Part shown: piece by piece, positions 36,749-45,931 of the stretch | Layout of the letters: the number at the start of each line of letters is the position of its first letter | How positions within the stretch are numbered: the first letter of the stretch is position 1 | Assembly (NCBI GenBank): GCA_003665825.1 | Contig: QPFY01000010.1 | Span: 434,001 to 498,000, forward strand | From: Microbotryum silenes-acaulis | Taxonomy: Eukaryota; Basidiomycota; Microbotryomycetes; Microbotryales; Microbotryaceae | DNA length: 64,000 nt | Reading direction: 5' to 3' | Program-made: the position numbers and the translations under genes | Notes under the pieces: generated by a model | Told to the model about the DNA's origin: nothing | Seen by the model: only the letters and a program-made list of their open reading frames with translations | Databases searched by the model: none

Positions 36749-39700
36749 CGGAGGAGGTATGAGGTGTGTAGGTGCAAGGCGCAAGGCACAAGGTGCAGGG
36801 TGCAGGAAGAATCAAGGGTGTTCGAGAACGTCGCGCTGCCCGCTAGCTCGCTCCGAGCCGAAAAGCAAACGGGGGCAGGTCCAACAAAGGGTCGTTCGAG
36901 CTCAGAGTAGTGTGAGAAGATGCATTATAATGTCTCAAATTGTACCGTAAAATAGCCTGTACCCCATATTCGTTATTTTTGCTCTCAATCTTAGTCTGGT
37001 CAAGGCGGCGGCCTCCTTTCGGAAGATCGCAGTGGGGAGCTTGAGCGTCCACGATCTAGGCAGCGAGAATCCGCCAATTTTCTAATGAACAATGGATCGA
37101 CGTACATGTAAAAAAATCATCTTTTCTTCTTTCAATATGACTTTGTCTTTGGGTGCCACCCTACTTGCATGACAGCCTCGACTCGCTGCGTCGGAGCTCT
37201 CGCGTGAAGCCGGTCCCGCAACCCAGCTCCGCGGCGGACTCGAGGTCGAATCGGGGTCGTCCCAACTCGGACCAAGCTGCTGGAGCGACAACCGCTGTAT
37301 CGATCGCGGCGATCTCAACTCTGGGGTGATCCCTGGAGCTCAACCTACTTGCTGAGATTTGACCGAGCTTGATCGACAAGGTATTTGGTCTTTCCGAGGG
37401 GTGGATCGTTGGCCTCGATGTGGGGTGTACGGTCCCCTGTCCGTTCAGGTCTTCGGCGCTCTCGGCCGCTCTCGGCCGCGCTCGGCAGAGGTGGAGAAGA
37501 TCGAAAGGTTGAAGTCACAGCGTGGCGTCATATTGATGACATGACTCATTCTGCCAAGCGCACGCCCCGCACCCAAGTCGGCGACCACCTCGAGCTCGTC
37601 GCCTCTCTCTCTCTCTCCTTCCTTCTCCTCGTCGACGCGCTCTGCACTTCTCGCACCACTTAATCTTGCCGACATCGCCCCCCTTTTCAGGAGGATACGA
37701 AACGGTGGCCTTTGTGGTGTGGTAGAGTCTGTCGTTCGATCCCTCCCACCGTCAAAAGTGTGAGTAACCACCTAGCTGTGATCGTGTTTGTGTGGCGTAG
37801 GGTCGGACTGACTCGTCTCGTGTTTACCCGTCTCGCGTCCATCTTTCACCACATCACCTCCATCATCTTACCCCACACCACCTCTCCCCTCTCCCCTCTC
37901 ACTGCGATCTCTCGCTTCCCACCTCGCCACTGCCTCCGACCTTACCGTCTCTCGCTGCGTCACGGCTTGCCATCAGCCTATCCACTCGTCGACGAGTGTT
38001 GAATGGCGCCTACGGCATGTCGCTGAGGCTGTGTATGGTCCACAAGACCGCTTGCATCTGATGTACCCCGTGAGTCTTTGCTTTGACCCTGGATCGATCG
38101 ATGGATCGATCGTACTCGCCGGCCCTTGACGACGGGCGAGACGGGGCTGACGATTCGATCCTCGCCTACACTCTCCACAGAGTAGCCTCCACTGCGTCAC
38201 CGAGTGGACCGATCTCACCTGCTCGGATCAAGGGAGGTTCACGGTACCCTAAACATCAGTGAGTAGCATGTACCCTAATCCTATGGTACCAGGTAGCTTA
38301 CTTCTAGTACACGCTTCAACCTCCAGCTGTACACGGTCTTCAAGCCATCTCCACCTCGGTCGACAAGGTCCCCTTTTGTTTTTTGTTAATTTCGAATTGG
38401 TTACACCTCGGAACTCTATGTTGGCGGTGCTCAGGCGACTTGTCCTTGTTTAGCCTAGCCAGATCCAACTCCTACATTGAGCCTCCCTTGTGAACCCTTT
38501 TCGTGTTTTGTAGTTTTTGAGTCCACGGATCGAGATGCGCATGCACCACGGATTTGAAATTCGAGGAAAAACAGGAGGGTGTCCCCTTGGCTCGACCGCT
38601 AGTCTCATGCGGCCAGAACAAGCTACAAAGACACCTGTTCGTCTTGGACGACGTAAACCATTTCTTCTGCCTGCCATCAACGAGCTTTAAGCTGAGCGAG
38701 ATTTTCGTCCCAGCCGCCACGAGCTTCGACGATGGAAACGCCGCAAAAGTTTGCTCAGGAAAGCCCAAACCACTACTGCATTTACACCTAAAAACCAACG
38801 GAGGAGAGTGAACCGCCCTCTTTCCATGTTGGATGTTGGACTCAGGTTGACTAAAAAAAACAGCACAAGTACGAGTCACTAGACTCCGGACGGCGGTGCA
38901 TCGGTGCATCGGTGCAGTGGCTGCAGTGGCTGCATCGGCGAAGGCGGCGTCGATCTGGGACGTGCCGCGTCGGACTTCGGGAGGACCCATGAAAGCCCAG
39001 CCTGAGGCGCGTAGGTAAAATCCGGCAAAATCGCCGATTTTGGACCTCATTTGTCCAACATTTTTTGGAATTTTCGCCCAAAAAAGTCCCCAAAATGTCC
39101 AGTCCATCTACGCGCCTCAAAAAATAGCTCTAGAATTGCTTCAAATGCTCTAAAACATCTCCAAAAATCGCGAAAACGCCGTCCGGACGTTTTTCGCTCG
39201 GGCCGAATCGGCGGAGCCCGCGCGCGCGTCAGCCGTTTCGGTTCTGCTTCGCCGAGGGCTCCTCACCTGCACTTACTGCCTGCCTCGTTGACTATGATTT
39301 AACGTGGCCATGGTATACATGTAACGTACCACGAGAGGTAAGATCGATTGCACTCACTCTGCGAAGCAGTAAGCTAGCTACAGTGAGATCTACGAACCCC
39401 CAGGTTCATTGAGGGGGTAATTGCTCCTCAACGAGCAGTGACGGCATCACCTCCAGAGCTCTAACGATGGGACGTTGATCTTCGATGTCGAGACGCAGAT
39501 AACTTCACCAACTCTTGGCTACTGATAACAACCGAACGCATGCGCTCAGCGTGATCTATATGCCGCCAGATTCGACATCGAAAGGCAGCCGATAGTGATA
39601 GACTGGTGGCCTTGCCTACGTGCCGCAAGGATTGCTCCACGATCTTCAACTTGTCCCTCAAAGCATCGAGCGGCCTAGCAAGGGATTCAAACTCGAGAGG

Positions 39701-39887
39701 CTCGTCTGTCAACCATGAAAGCTGTATCCGGGTGTCTGGTTTGTCAAAGCTGGAGGCGAAAAGCTCAGACACCCTCACGTCCAAGAGGGGTGCCATTCGC
39801 TCAAAATCATCGTCAAACAGATCGATATCCGGGTCTCTACGTTTCGTCGAAGCAAGCCGTGCCGAGAATGTAGGATATTGGCGATGA
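36749..39887. other. Long non-coding stretch (3.1 kb)
   Basis: No supported gene. 37590-37660 and 37850-37960 are C/T-rich, promoter-like stretches. Remaining ORFs are short and low complexity. A palindromic element lies at 39001-39117. One minus-strand frame, 39940-39461 (about 159 residues, no ATG start, acidic DPDIDLFDDDFERM near its beginning), looks protein-like but I cannot identify it; it may be a fragment. Confidence 0.5.
39001..39117. repeat. Palindromic element with GAGGCGCGTAG ends
   Basis: CCTGAGGCGCGTAG at 39001-39014 faces its reverse complement CTACGCGCCTCA near 39107-39118, with AT-rich internal arms that also partly pair (TTTTGGACC / TTGTCC, AAAATCG / CGATTTT). The same CCTGAGGCGCGTAG word recurs at about 56850, inside another repeat-rich stretch. 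MITE-like or hairpin-forming; no TSD identified. Confidence 0.6.
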
Positions 39888-40075
39888 TGGCACAGACGAC
39901 GTCGACGCGACGCGGCGGGGAAGGCAAGAGACGCGCGCACTCGAATTCAGTATGACGCTGTGTTCGTTATTGCTCCAACGGGTTCAGGGAAGAGCTTGAT
40001 ATCTCAAGCCATGTATTTGGTTTACGAACGCCGGGCTGTGACCATAGTTGTCAGTCCTCTGACTGCGCTGAGCCA
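39888..40075 (+). pseudogene. RecQ-like helicase relic, piece 1 (Walker A to motif Ia)
   Basis: Open frame from 39888. It encodes RTRIQYDAVFVIAPTGSGKS, i.e. helicase motif I (APTGSGKS), then AVTIVVSPLTALS, motif Ia of RecQ-type helicases. The frame is cut by Copia-1; after its target duplication the sequence resumes as CAACATCAG at 45397, giving ALSQHQ, the usual end of motif Ia, followed by a GTAGGT donor. The N-terminal RecQ region expected upstream is absent here. Confidence 0.75.
40071..40075. other. Target-site duplication of Copia-1 (left), AGCCA
   Basis: AGCCA precedes the 5' LTR and recurs at 45392-45396 directly after the 3' LTR. Five bp is the usual Copia TSD length. Confidence 0.9.
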
Positions 40076-40322
40076 TGTCGTTTGATATGTGTCTGTGCCT
40101 GTGGTATCTGCGCGGATGCGCGTGCGTTTAGTCATTAGTCACTTTGGTATTGGAGTTTGATCTGTTTAAGTTAGGGAGCGCGCGGGGCTTTCTTCCCGCG
40201 CGGCTGTTTACTCTTGATAGCTTTCTCATCACTTGCTCTACATTGTGGTCCTGACTTCTCGGCGTCGTGCACCCTCACCTATCGGAAGGCTTTACTTCCG
40301 CGCTCGCATCTTTTCTGCGATA
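40076..40322 (+). repeat. 5' LTR of Copia-1 (short allele)
   Basis: Begins TGTCGTTTGATATG and ends TTTTCTGCGATA. It has one copy of the ATCACTTGC...CGGAAGG block that is present three times in the 3' LTR. Contains an inverted GCGCGCGGGG/CCCGCGCGG stem around 40180-40205. Confidence 0.92.
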
Positions 40323-40340
40323 GGTTATGAGTCCAACGGG
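40323..40340 (+). promoter_or_regulatory. Primer-binding site of Copia-1, initiator-tRNA-Met anticodon type
   Basis: GGTTATGAGTCC directly after the LTR resembles the complement of the anticodon arm of initiator tRNA-Met (loop CAT), the half-tRNA primer used by Drosophila copia. The gag ATG (40327) lies within it. Confidence 0.7.
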
Positions 40341-43300
40341 TAGCGTAGGAGGCCCGGGTCAGCAAAGCGATTCACATCGCACCACCAACATCGGAATGGA
40401 CACCGAAACACACTCCACTGAAACGAGTGAACGTGGATTACATGTCCCAATTCTTCGGGCATCCAACTATATGGATTGGCGTCGACGTCTGATTGGTCGT
40501 CTTGGGTCCAAGGATTTGCATCTTTGCGCCTCGAGGCGGATGAGCCCGGCTGCGGAGGCTGTTCTCCAAGCCGCAATCGACGATCGATCGCGTGGCTTCC
40601 ACTCGCCCCTCGAGCGGCTCGACTTCGCAGCTATGGACGCGAAGATCGCCAAGGAGCTAAAGAAGGAGGTTCGAACTCAAGCTGAAATCATTCAGTTTCT
40701 CGATGAGGCCAATCTTCGCTTGGTCAGGGGTTGTTACACGTCTTACGACATACTCGACTCGCTGAACACGTTCTACCTCGGAACGATGAGCGCTCAGATT
40801 TCCGCCTTGACGACTGAGCTCTATGCGCGCAAGTTCTCGTCTGGCGATCGTGGGCAGTTACTGCACCACTTGATCACCATTCAAGGAATTTTACAAGATC
40901 TTGAGGCGTGTGGCTCTGGGATGCCACCAGCTCAGCAGTCGACGCTGATGCTCGATTCCGTCTTCGACTCCCAACACGACTCGTTCACAAGCTCACTGCG
41001 TCGACCTCTGGCTCTACCTTCGGAGATTGTTTCCGAGGCACGGTCTTACCAGTTCAAAGTCTCGCTGGCAAGTCGAATCAATGGACTATCTGCCACGACT
41101 TCCGGACGCGCCATTGCTCAGTCGCCTGTTCCTGCGCTCGTTGCGCAAGGCGAATCGCAAAAGGGCCCGCGTCGCAAAAGAGGTCACAAGAAAGGCAATC
41201 GCGACGGTCAAGGAAATCGCCGTCCTCCCGATTCTACCTGTCATGCGTGTGGAGCGAAGGGACACTGGTCTAGCGATGCAGTGTGCCCGGAAAACCGTTC
41301 AAAGTCATCTGCAGCCCCCGCGTTGGTTGCAATGAACTCCCATTCCCTTTACCTTGCTGGTTCTTCCTCGAGAGCTCCCGATACCGACTTCGTTTGGATC
41401 GCGGATACCGGAGCTGGTCACCACTTTGTTGGCGATCGCTCACTGCTCTCGGATTTCAAAGAATCCCCGATTCAAGTCCAGATGGCCGACAACTCGCTTG
41501 GTCAAGCCACTGGATACGGGCGAATGTCTGTTAAGACTTCGCAAGGTCACCTTCTCAAATTCAAGGAGATGTACTACCTCCCTGGATCGAAGTATGGTCT
41601 AATCTCAATGTCGTCGCTCCGCGCTGGAGGCGCGATATTGGTTTATGGCCATGGGGGAGATACTCAACAGGTTTGGCTTGACGGCTCTCTCGTCGCCGAA
41701 ACTGTCAAGACGAAGGCCAAACAACCAAGTTACGTCTTCGATTTTGAGATTGTTTCTCCACCCTCGCCTGTGCTCGTCGCAGCTACCCATGCTTCCGTTG
41801 GAGCTTCGCTCATGGAATGGCATCGGGACTTCGGACACATGGCACCCTCTTCAATTCTTCAACTCGTCAAATCCAAGGCTATCGTTGGAATTCGTTTACT
41901 CGACAAGAAGATTGAAGACTGTGAGCCGTGCATTATCGCGAAGGCGCGCGCGGGCTCTCACAATCATGTCAGTCGAAAACCCGAACATGTTCTTCAACGG
42001 GTTTCGATCGATCTGGGATTCGTCAACGATGACGATACCAATGGGCGATCCATCTACATGGTTATCGTTGACCAACTTTCAACCTATAAGTGGGCTTTTC
42101 CACTTGGTTCGAAGTCGGCATCTGAAGTCCTCGAGGTCTGGCGCGACTTTCAAGCGCAGGTCGAGAGGCAGTCCGGTCAGAAGATCAAGTTTGTTCGTTC
42201 TGACAATGGAGGCGAGTTCGTCAACCAACTCCTTGGCGGCGAATTCAAGGCACTTGGCATCACCCATGAACTGGCTGCACGCTACACGCCGCAGCAGAAT
42301 GGTCAAGCGGAGCGCGCGAACGGCTCTCTCTTCGCGCTCGTCCGTGCCATGCTCAAGGACTCCGGACTTCCCAAGAAGTATTGGTTCTACGCATTGGAAG
42401 CGGCTGTTTTCGTTTCCAACCGCGGTCCTCACCCGCATCTCAAGGGCAAGACTGCGTTCGAGGTTTTCTTCGGCAAGCAACCCGACGTTTCGCATCTTCG
42501 CGCGTTCGGATCTACTGCCTACGTTCTCGTCCCCAAGGCGATTCGTAAGAAGCTCGATGACCATACTGTCAAGGGTACTTTCCTCGGCTATTCGGGGGAG
42601 TACAACTACAAGGTTCGCGTCGAACACGGTCGGTCTTTCAAGATCGTCGTCTCTTCCGATGTCACCTTCTCCGACAAGGCTCCTTCGATCGCGGACTCGA
42701 CTGTCGAGCCTCGCATCTACGAAGTTGAACCTCTACAGGAACACGAGTTAGTACACCAACTGCCGTTTCCTGGCTTGGAGCAGATTCCGGCTTTACGGCC
42801 TGCTCCCCTACCTGAGGCAGGTTTGGCTTTACGGCCTGCGCTCTTTCCCGAGGCAGAAGATCCGGCTTTACGGCCTGCGCTCGTACCCGAGGCAGAAGTT
42901 CCGGCTTTACGGCCTGCGCTCGTACCCGAGGCAGAAGTTCCGGCTTTACGGCCTGCGCTCTTTCCCGAGGCAGAAGGTCCGGCTTTACGGCCTGCGCTCG
43001 TACCCGAGCTTGGTCCGGCTTTTCGGCCAGCTCCCGCTCCTCTTCTTCGTTTCCAACATATGGACGATGACGACGTTGCTCCTCCTCCTTTACCGGCTGT
43101 CGGTCCGTTGGCCGAAGACGCTGAAGTTGAAGAGGACCCGATCGATCATCGACGCGAGGAAGCTGTTGAGGCTATCGACAGTGACGATGACGACAGCCCT
43201 GCGGAACACGATCAACCATTACCTCCTGAGGATGGTTACGAGTATCGACCTTACCGTGTTGGCCGAAACCCTGGTGCGCTCGAGAACGTCGATGCCAGTA

Positions 43301-44988
43301 ACATTTTACCGACTCGCCTGCGTGCTCAGCATCGTGCAGGCGCCCTTCGTGTCGTGTCTACTCGCTCGGTCTACCGTCGTCCACCAGAGCTCATTGCTAT
43401 GGTTTCGTCTCGTCACCCCCCGCTTCCCAAGAATTTTGTGGAGGCGATGGCCTCTCCTGAGGCCAAACACTGGATGGCCGCTTCTGACAAGGAGTTGGGC
43501 TCATTCAAATTGCACAAGGTCTTCAAGCTTACGAGGTTACCCACCGGGGCACGCGCCCTGGGCTATCGTTGGGTGTTCACTCGGAAGGAAGACGCTGAAG
43601 GCAACATCATCAGCTACAAGGCTCGTCTCGTCATCCAAGGCTTTGCTCAACGACTTGGGATTGACTACAACGAGACGTTTGCTCCTGTCTCGTCGATCAC
43701 GACGATCTTGTTTCTCATCGCGATTTCTGCCGCTCTCGGACTCGTCCTCGAACAGTTCGACTATGATTCTGCATTTCTCAACGGGATCATGGAGGAGGAT
43801 GTCTACATGAAGGTTCCTGAAGGATGGACTGGTGGTTCTCAGCCCGGTCACGCTCTCAAGCTCCTCAAATCCATGTATGGCACCAAGCAAGCTCCTCGGC
43901 AATGGAACGCGGCTCTCCACAAGCTGATGACGGATCGCGGCTATACGCGCTCCAATGTCGATGCTTGTCTCTACTTCAAGTATCATGGCAAGTCGTTCGC
44001 GATCATCACATTGTACGTTGATGATGGGCTTGCTGCATCGAACAACCAGGCTTTTCTGGACTCCGAGATTTCGGCTTTCGATGCGGTCTACAAGCTCAAG
44101 CGACTTGGCCCGGTCAAGACGTTCCTCGGTCTCGAGTTTATTCGTACCAAGGATTTCATCTTTGTCCACCAGTCCAAATACATTCGAGGCTTACTCAAGC
44201 ATTACACGTTCGAAAGCAAGTCGAAGAAACCGGTCGCGACTCCAATGGAGGATCGCGTCGTTTCGTCTTCTACTGCTTCGTTCGCCGACATCCTCGTTTA
44301 CCAATCGGCTGTGGGAGCGCTTCAATATGCTGCGCAACATGTTCGTTCCAATATCGCGACTGCCGTTAGTGCGGTGGCGAAGTGCGTGGCTGCTCCAACC
44401 GAAGGAGACTGGATCTGCGTCAAGCGAATCTTTCGCTATCTTTCTGACACCGTCGACTATGGGCTACTCTACCGCGTAAGCGGTTCTACCAAGTTCGAGG
44501 TGTACAGTGACGCGTCGTTTGGTTGCGATCACGACAACGGAAGATCTGTGGGAGCGTATGTTGTCATTATGGCTGGCGCTGCCATTTCCTGGAAGTCGAA
44601 GCAACAAACGATGGTCGCTTCTTCTACAGCAGAGTCTGAGACTCTGGCTGCTTCAACCGCAGCAAAGGAGGCTATCGGTCTTCGCAACTTGGCGTCCGAA
44701 CTTCGCATCAATCAAGGTCAATCTACTGTTCTGCACGAGGACAACCAACCTTGCATCGATTTGGCGAAGAATCCCGGAGCTCGAGGTCGTACACGCCATT
44801 GGAATGTGCATCATTTCTATCTACGCGAACGAATCGAGGTTGGCGATATTGATCTCCGCTACTGTCCGACCGATCTGAACACGGCCGACATTTTCACGAA
44901 ACCCCTGTCCAAACTCAAGTTCGCTACGCATCGCGAGGGACTCGGGATGGTCTCGCTGGCTACCTTGGCATGGGGGAGTGTCGTTTGA
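40327..44988 (+). CDS. Copia-1 Gag-Pol polyprotein
   Basis: One open frame of 1,553 residues. Gag occupies about 1-290, ending in a CCHC-like knuckle near residue 304 (CHACGAKGHWSSDAVC, with a wider final spacing than CX4C). Protease: WIADTGAGHHF near 355. Integrase: His/Cys domain (HRDFGHM ... CEPC), then the DDE core with VRSDNGGEF near 625 and PQQNGQAERANG near 657. A hinge with 13-residue tandem repeats follows (about 820-900). Reverse transcriptase: FDYDSAFLNGIMEEDVYMKV and the catalytic LYVDDGLAAS near 1227. RNase H: VYSDASFGCD near 1395, and TRHWNVHHFYLRE near the end. Order PR-IN-RT-RH is diagnostic of Copia. No frameshift separates Gag and Pol, as is common in fungal Copia. The stop lies about 10 bp inside the 3' LTR. 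Confidence 0.95.
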   Translation: MSPTGSVGGPGQQSDSHRTTNIGMDTETHSTETSERGLHVPILRASNYMDWRRRLIGRLGSKDLHLCASRRMSPAAEAVLQAAIDDRSRGFHSPLERLDFAAMDAKIAKELKKEVRTQAEIIQFLDEANLRLVRGCYTSYDILDSLNTFYLGTMSAQISALTTELYARKFSSGDRGQLLHHLITIQGILQDLEACGSGMPPAQQSTLMLDSVFDSQHDSFTSSLRRPLALPSEIVSEARSYQFKVSLASRINGLSATTSGRAIAQSPVPALVAQGESQKGPRRKRGHKKGNRDGQGNRRPPDSTCHACGAKGHWSSDAVCPENRSKSSAAPALVAMNSHSLYLAGSSSRAPDTDFVWIADTGAGHHFVGDRSLLSDFKESPIQVQMADNSLGQATGYGRMSVKTSQGHLLKFKEMYYLPGSKYGLISMSSLRAGGAILVYGHGGDTQQVWLDGSLVAETVKTKAKQPSYVFDFEIVSPPSPVLVAATHASVGASLMEWHRDFGHMAPSSILQLVKSKAIVGIRLLDKKIEDCEPCIIAKARAGSHNHVSRKPEHVLQRVSIDLGFVNDDDTNGRSIYMVIVDQLSTYKWAFPLGSKSASEVLEVWRDFQAQVERQSGQKIKFVRSDNGGEFVNQLLGGEFKALGITHELAARYTPQQNGQAERANGSLFALVRAMLKDSGLPKKYWFYALEAAVFVSNRGPHPHLKGKTAFEVFFGKQPDVSHLRAFGSTAYVLVPKAIRKKLDDHTVKGTFLGYSGEYNYKVRVEHGRSFKIVVSSDVTFSDKAPSIADSTVEPRIYEVEPLQEHELVHQLPFPGLEQIPALRPAPLPEAGLALRPALFPEAEDPALRPALVPEAEVPALRPALVPEAEVPALRPALFPEAEGPALRPALVPELGPAFRPAPAPLLRFQHMDDDDVAPPPLPAVGPLAEDAEVEEDPIDHRREEAVEAIDSDDDDSPAEHDQPLPPEDGYEYRPYRVGRNPGALENVDASNILPTRLRAQHRAGALRVVSTRSVYRRPPELIAMVSSRHPPLPKNFVEAMASPEAKHWMAASDKELGSFKLHKVFKLTRLPTGARALGYRWVFTRKEDAEGNIISYKARLVIQGFAQRLGIDYNETFAPVSSITTILFLIAISAALGLVLEQFDYDSAFLNGIMEEDVYMKVPEGWTGGSQPGHALKLLKSMYGTKQAPRQWNAALHKLMTDRGYTRSNVDACLYFKYHGKSFAIITLYVDDGLAASNNQAFLDSEISAFDAVYKLKRLGPVKTFLGLEFIRTKDFIFVHQSKYIRGLLKHYTFESKSKKPVATPMEDRVVSSSTASFADILVYQSAVGALQYAAQHVRSNIATAVSAVAKCVAAPTEGDWICVKRIFRYLSDTVDYGLLYRVSGSTKFEVYSDASFGCDHDNGRSVGAYVVIMAGAAISWKSKQQTMVASSTAESETLAASTAAKEAIGLRNLASELRINQGQSTVLHEDNQPCIDLAKNPGARGRTRHWNVHHFYLRERIEVGDIDLRYCPTDLNTADIFTKPLSKLKFATHREGLGMVSLATLAWGSVV
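42787..43030 (+). repeat. 39-bp tandem repeats in the integrase-RT hinge of Copia-1
   Basis: Six or so units of 39 bp encode PALRPALVPEAEV-type 13-mers. Central units are almost identical, outer ones diverged. Confidence 0.9.
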
Positions 44989-45391
44989 TATGTGTCTGTG
45001 CCTGTGGTATCTGCGCGGATGCGCGTGCGTTTAGTCATTAGTCACTTTGGTATTGGAGTTTGATCTGTTTAAGTTAGGGAGCGCGCGGGGCTTTCTTCCC
45101 GCGCGGCTGTTTACTCTTGATAGCTTTCTCATCACTTGCTCTACATTGTGGTCCTGACTTCTCGGCGTCGTGCACCCTCACCTATCGGAAGGTTAGTTAC
45201 TGGAATACTTATTATCACTTGCTCTACATTGTGGTCCTGACTTCTCGGCGTCGTGCACCCTCACCTATCGGAAGGTTAGTTACTGGAATACTTATTATCA
45301 CTTGCTCTACATTGTGGTCCTGACTTCTCGGCGTCGTGCACCCTCACCTATCGGAAGGCTTTACTTCCGCGCTCGCATCTTTTCTGCGATA
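44979..45391 (+). repeat. 3' LTR of Copia-1 (long allele with 83-bp tandem units)
   Basis: Matches the 5' LTR but is 166 bp longer, exactly two extra 83-bp units at about 45140-45360. Each unit ends with GGTTAGTTACTGGAATACTT, a linker not present in the 5' LTR. Confidence 0.93.
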
Positions 45392-45396
45392 AGCCA
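45392..45396. other. Target-site duplication of Copia-1 (right), AGCCA
   Basis: Repeats 40071-40075 exactly and restores the RecQ-like reading frame when the element is ignored. Confidence 0.9.
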
Positions 45397-45430
45397 ACAT
45401 CAGGTAGGTTTTATTCGGTTGGCGGCGGCC

Positions 45431-45455
45431 CAGGGCTTTCGCATTAGATCAGATA
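45431..45455 (+). repeat. Left terminal inverted repeat of the hAT element
   Basis: 25 bp starting CAGGGCTTTCGCATTAG; pairs with 49148-49171. Confidence 0.9.
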
Positions 45456-45931
45456 TGCGCGTAGATATCTTTTATCTATCTATAATTTTGCCTTTTTTCG
45501 GGCTATCTATAGATCTGTCATCTACAGTAGAACAGATAGATGAAAGATAGATATCTAGTGGATATCTTCGTAGATACACGCCATTTGATAGATGATGACT
45601 AGATGTGTGGAGGCATGCATAGATGTGCGTGTATAGATATGACAAGGCGGACCCTTGTTCCCTTGTCCTCGACACAAAAGGCCTTTGCAGCCATGACAAG
45701 ATCTCTCCAGCTGCCGCCAGAAAACTCGACGAAGTGGCAGAATGGCAGCCGTGCCTTGTATTCTATTGACAGACGACGGAGAGCAAGTGCAAATGAGGGA
45801 AAGCTAGAGGACTCGGTTGAAAAATCTATGAAGGGGCAGAAACAGAGAAACAGAGAGACAATATGTTGTTGAGGGTTTATTATGTACATGGGAGAAACGA
45901 AGATTTACTCTGTTGCATACTTGGGTAGCGC

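Larger units (their letters stand above)
40076..45391 (+). mobile_element. Copia-1: full-length Ty1/Copia LTR retrotransposon
   Basis: 5' LTR 40076-40322 (247 bp), primer site 40323-40340, single ORF 40327-44988, purine tract about 44970-44978, 3' LTR 44979-45391 (413 bp). Flanked by AGCCA duplications. Outside an internal tandem amplification the LTRs look identical by eye, and the ORF is unbroken, so the insertion is recent and the copy may be active. It sits inside motif Ia of a RecQ-like gene. Confidence 0.93.

Noticed and set aside
39461..39940. 159-residue minus ORF beside the helicase relic as an intact gene
   Set aside because: No ATG start (opens with GTG after a stop) and no family recognised; mentioned only within the non-coding stretch.
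40325..40576. Minus-strand and alternate-frame ORFs over the Copia elements (many of 60-370 residues)
   Set aside because: Shadows of the two Gag-Pol frames; no family motifs.
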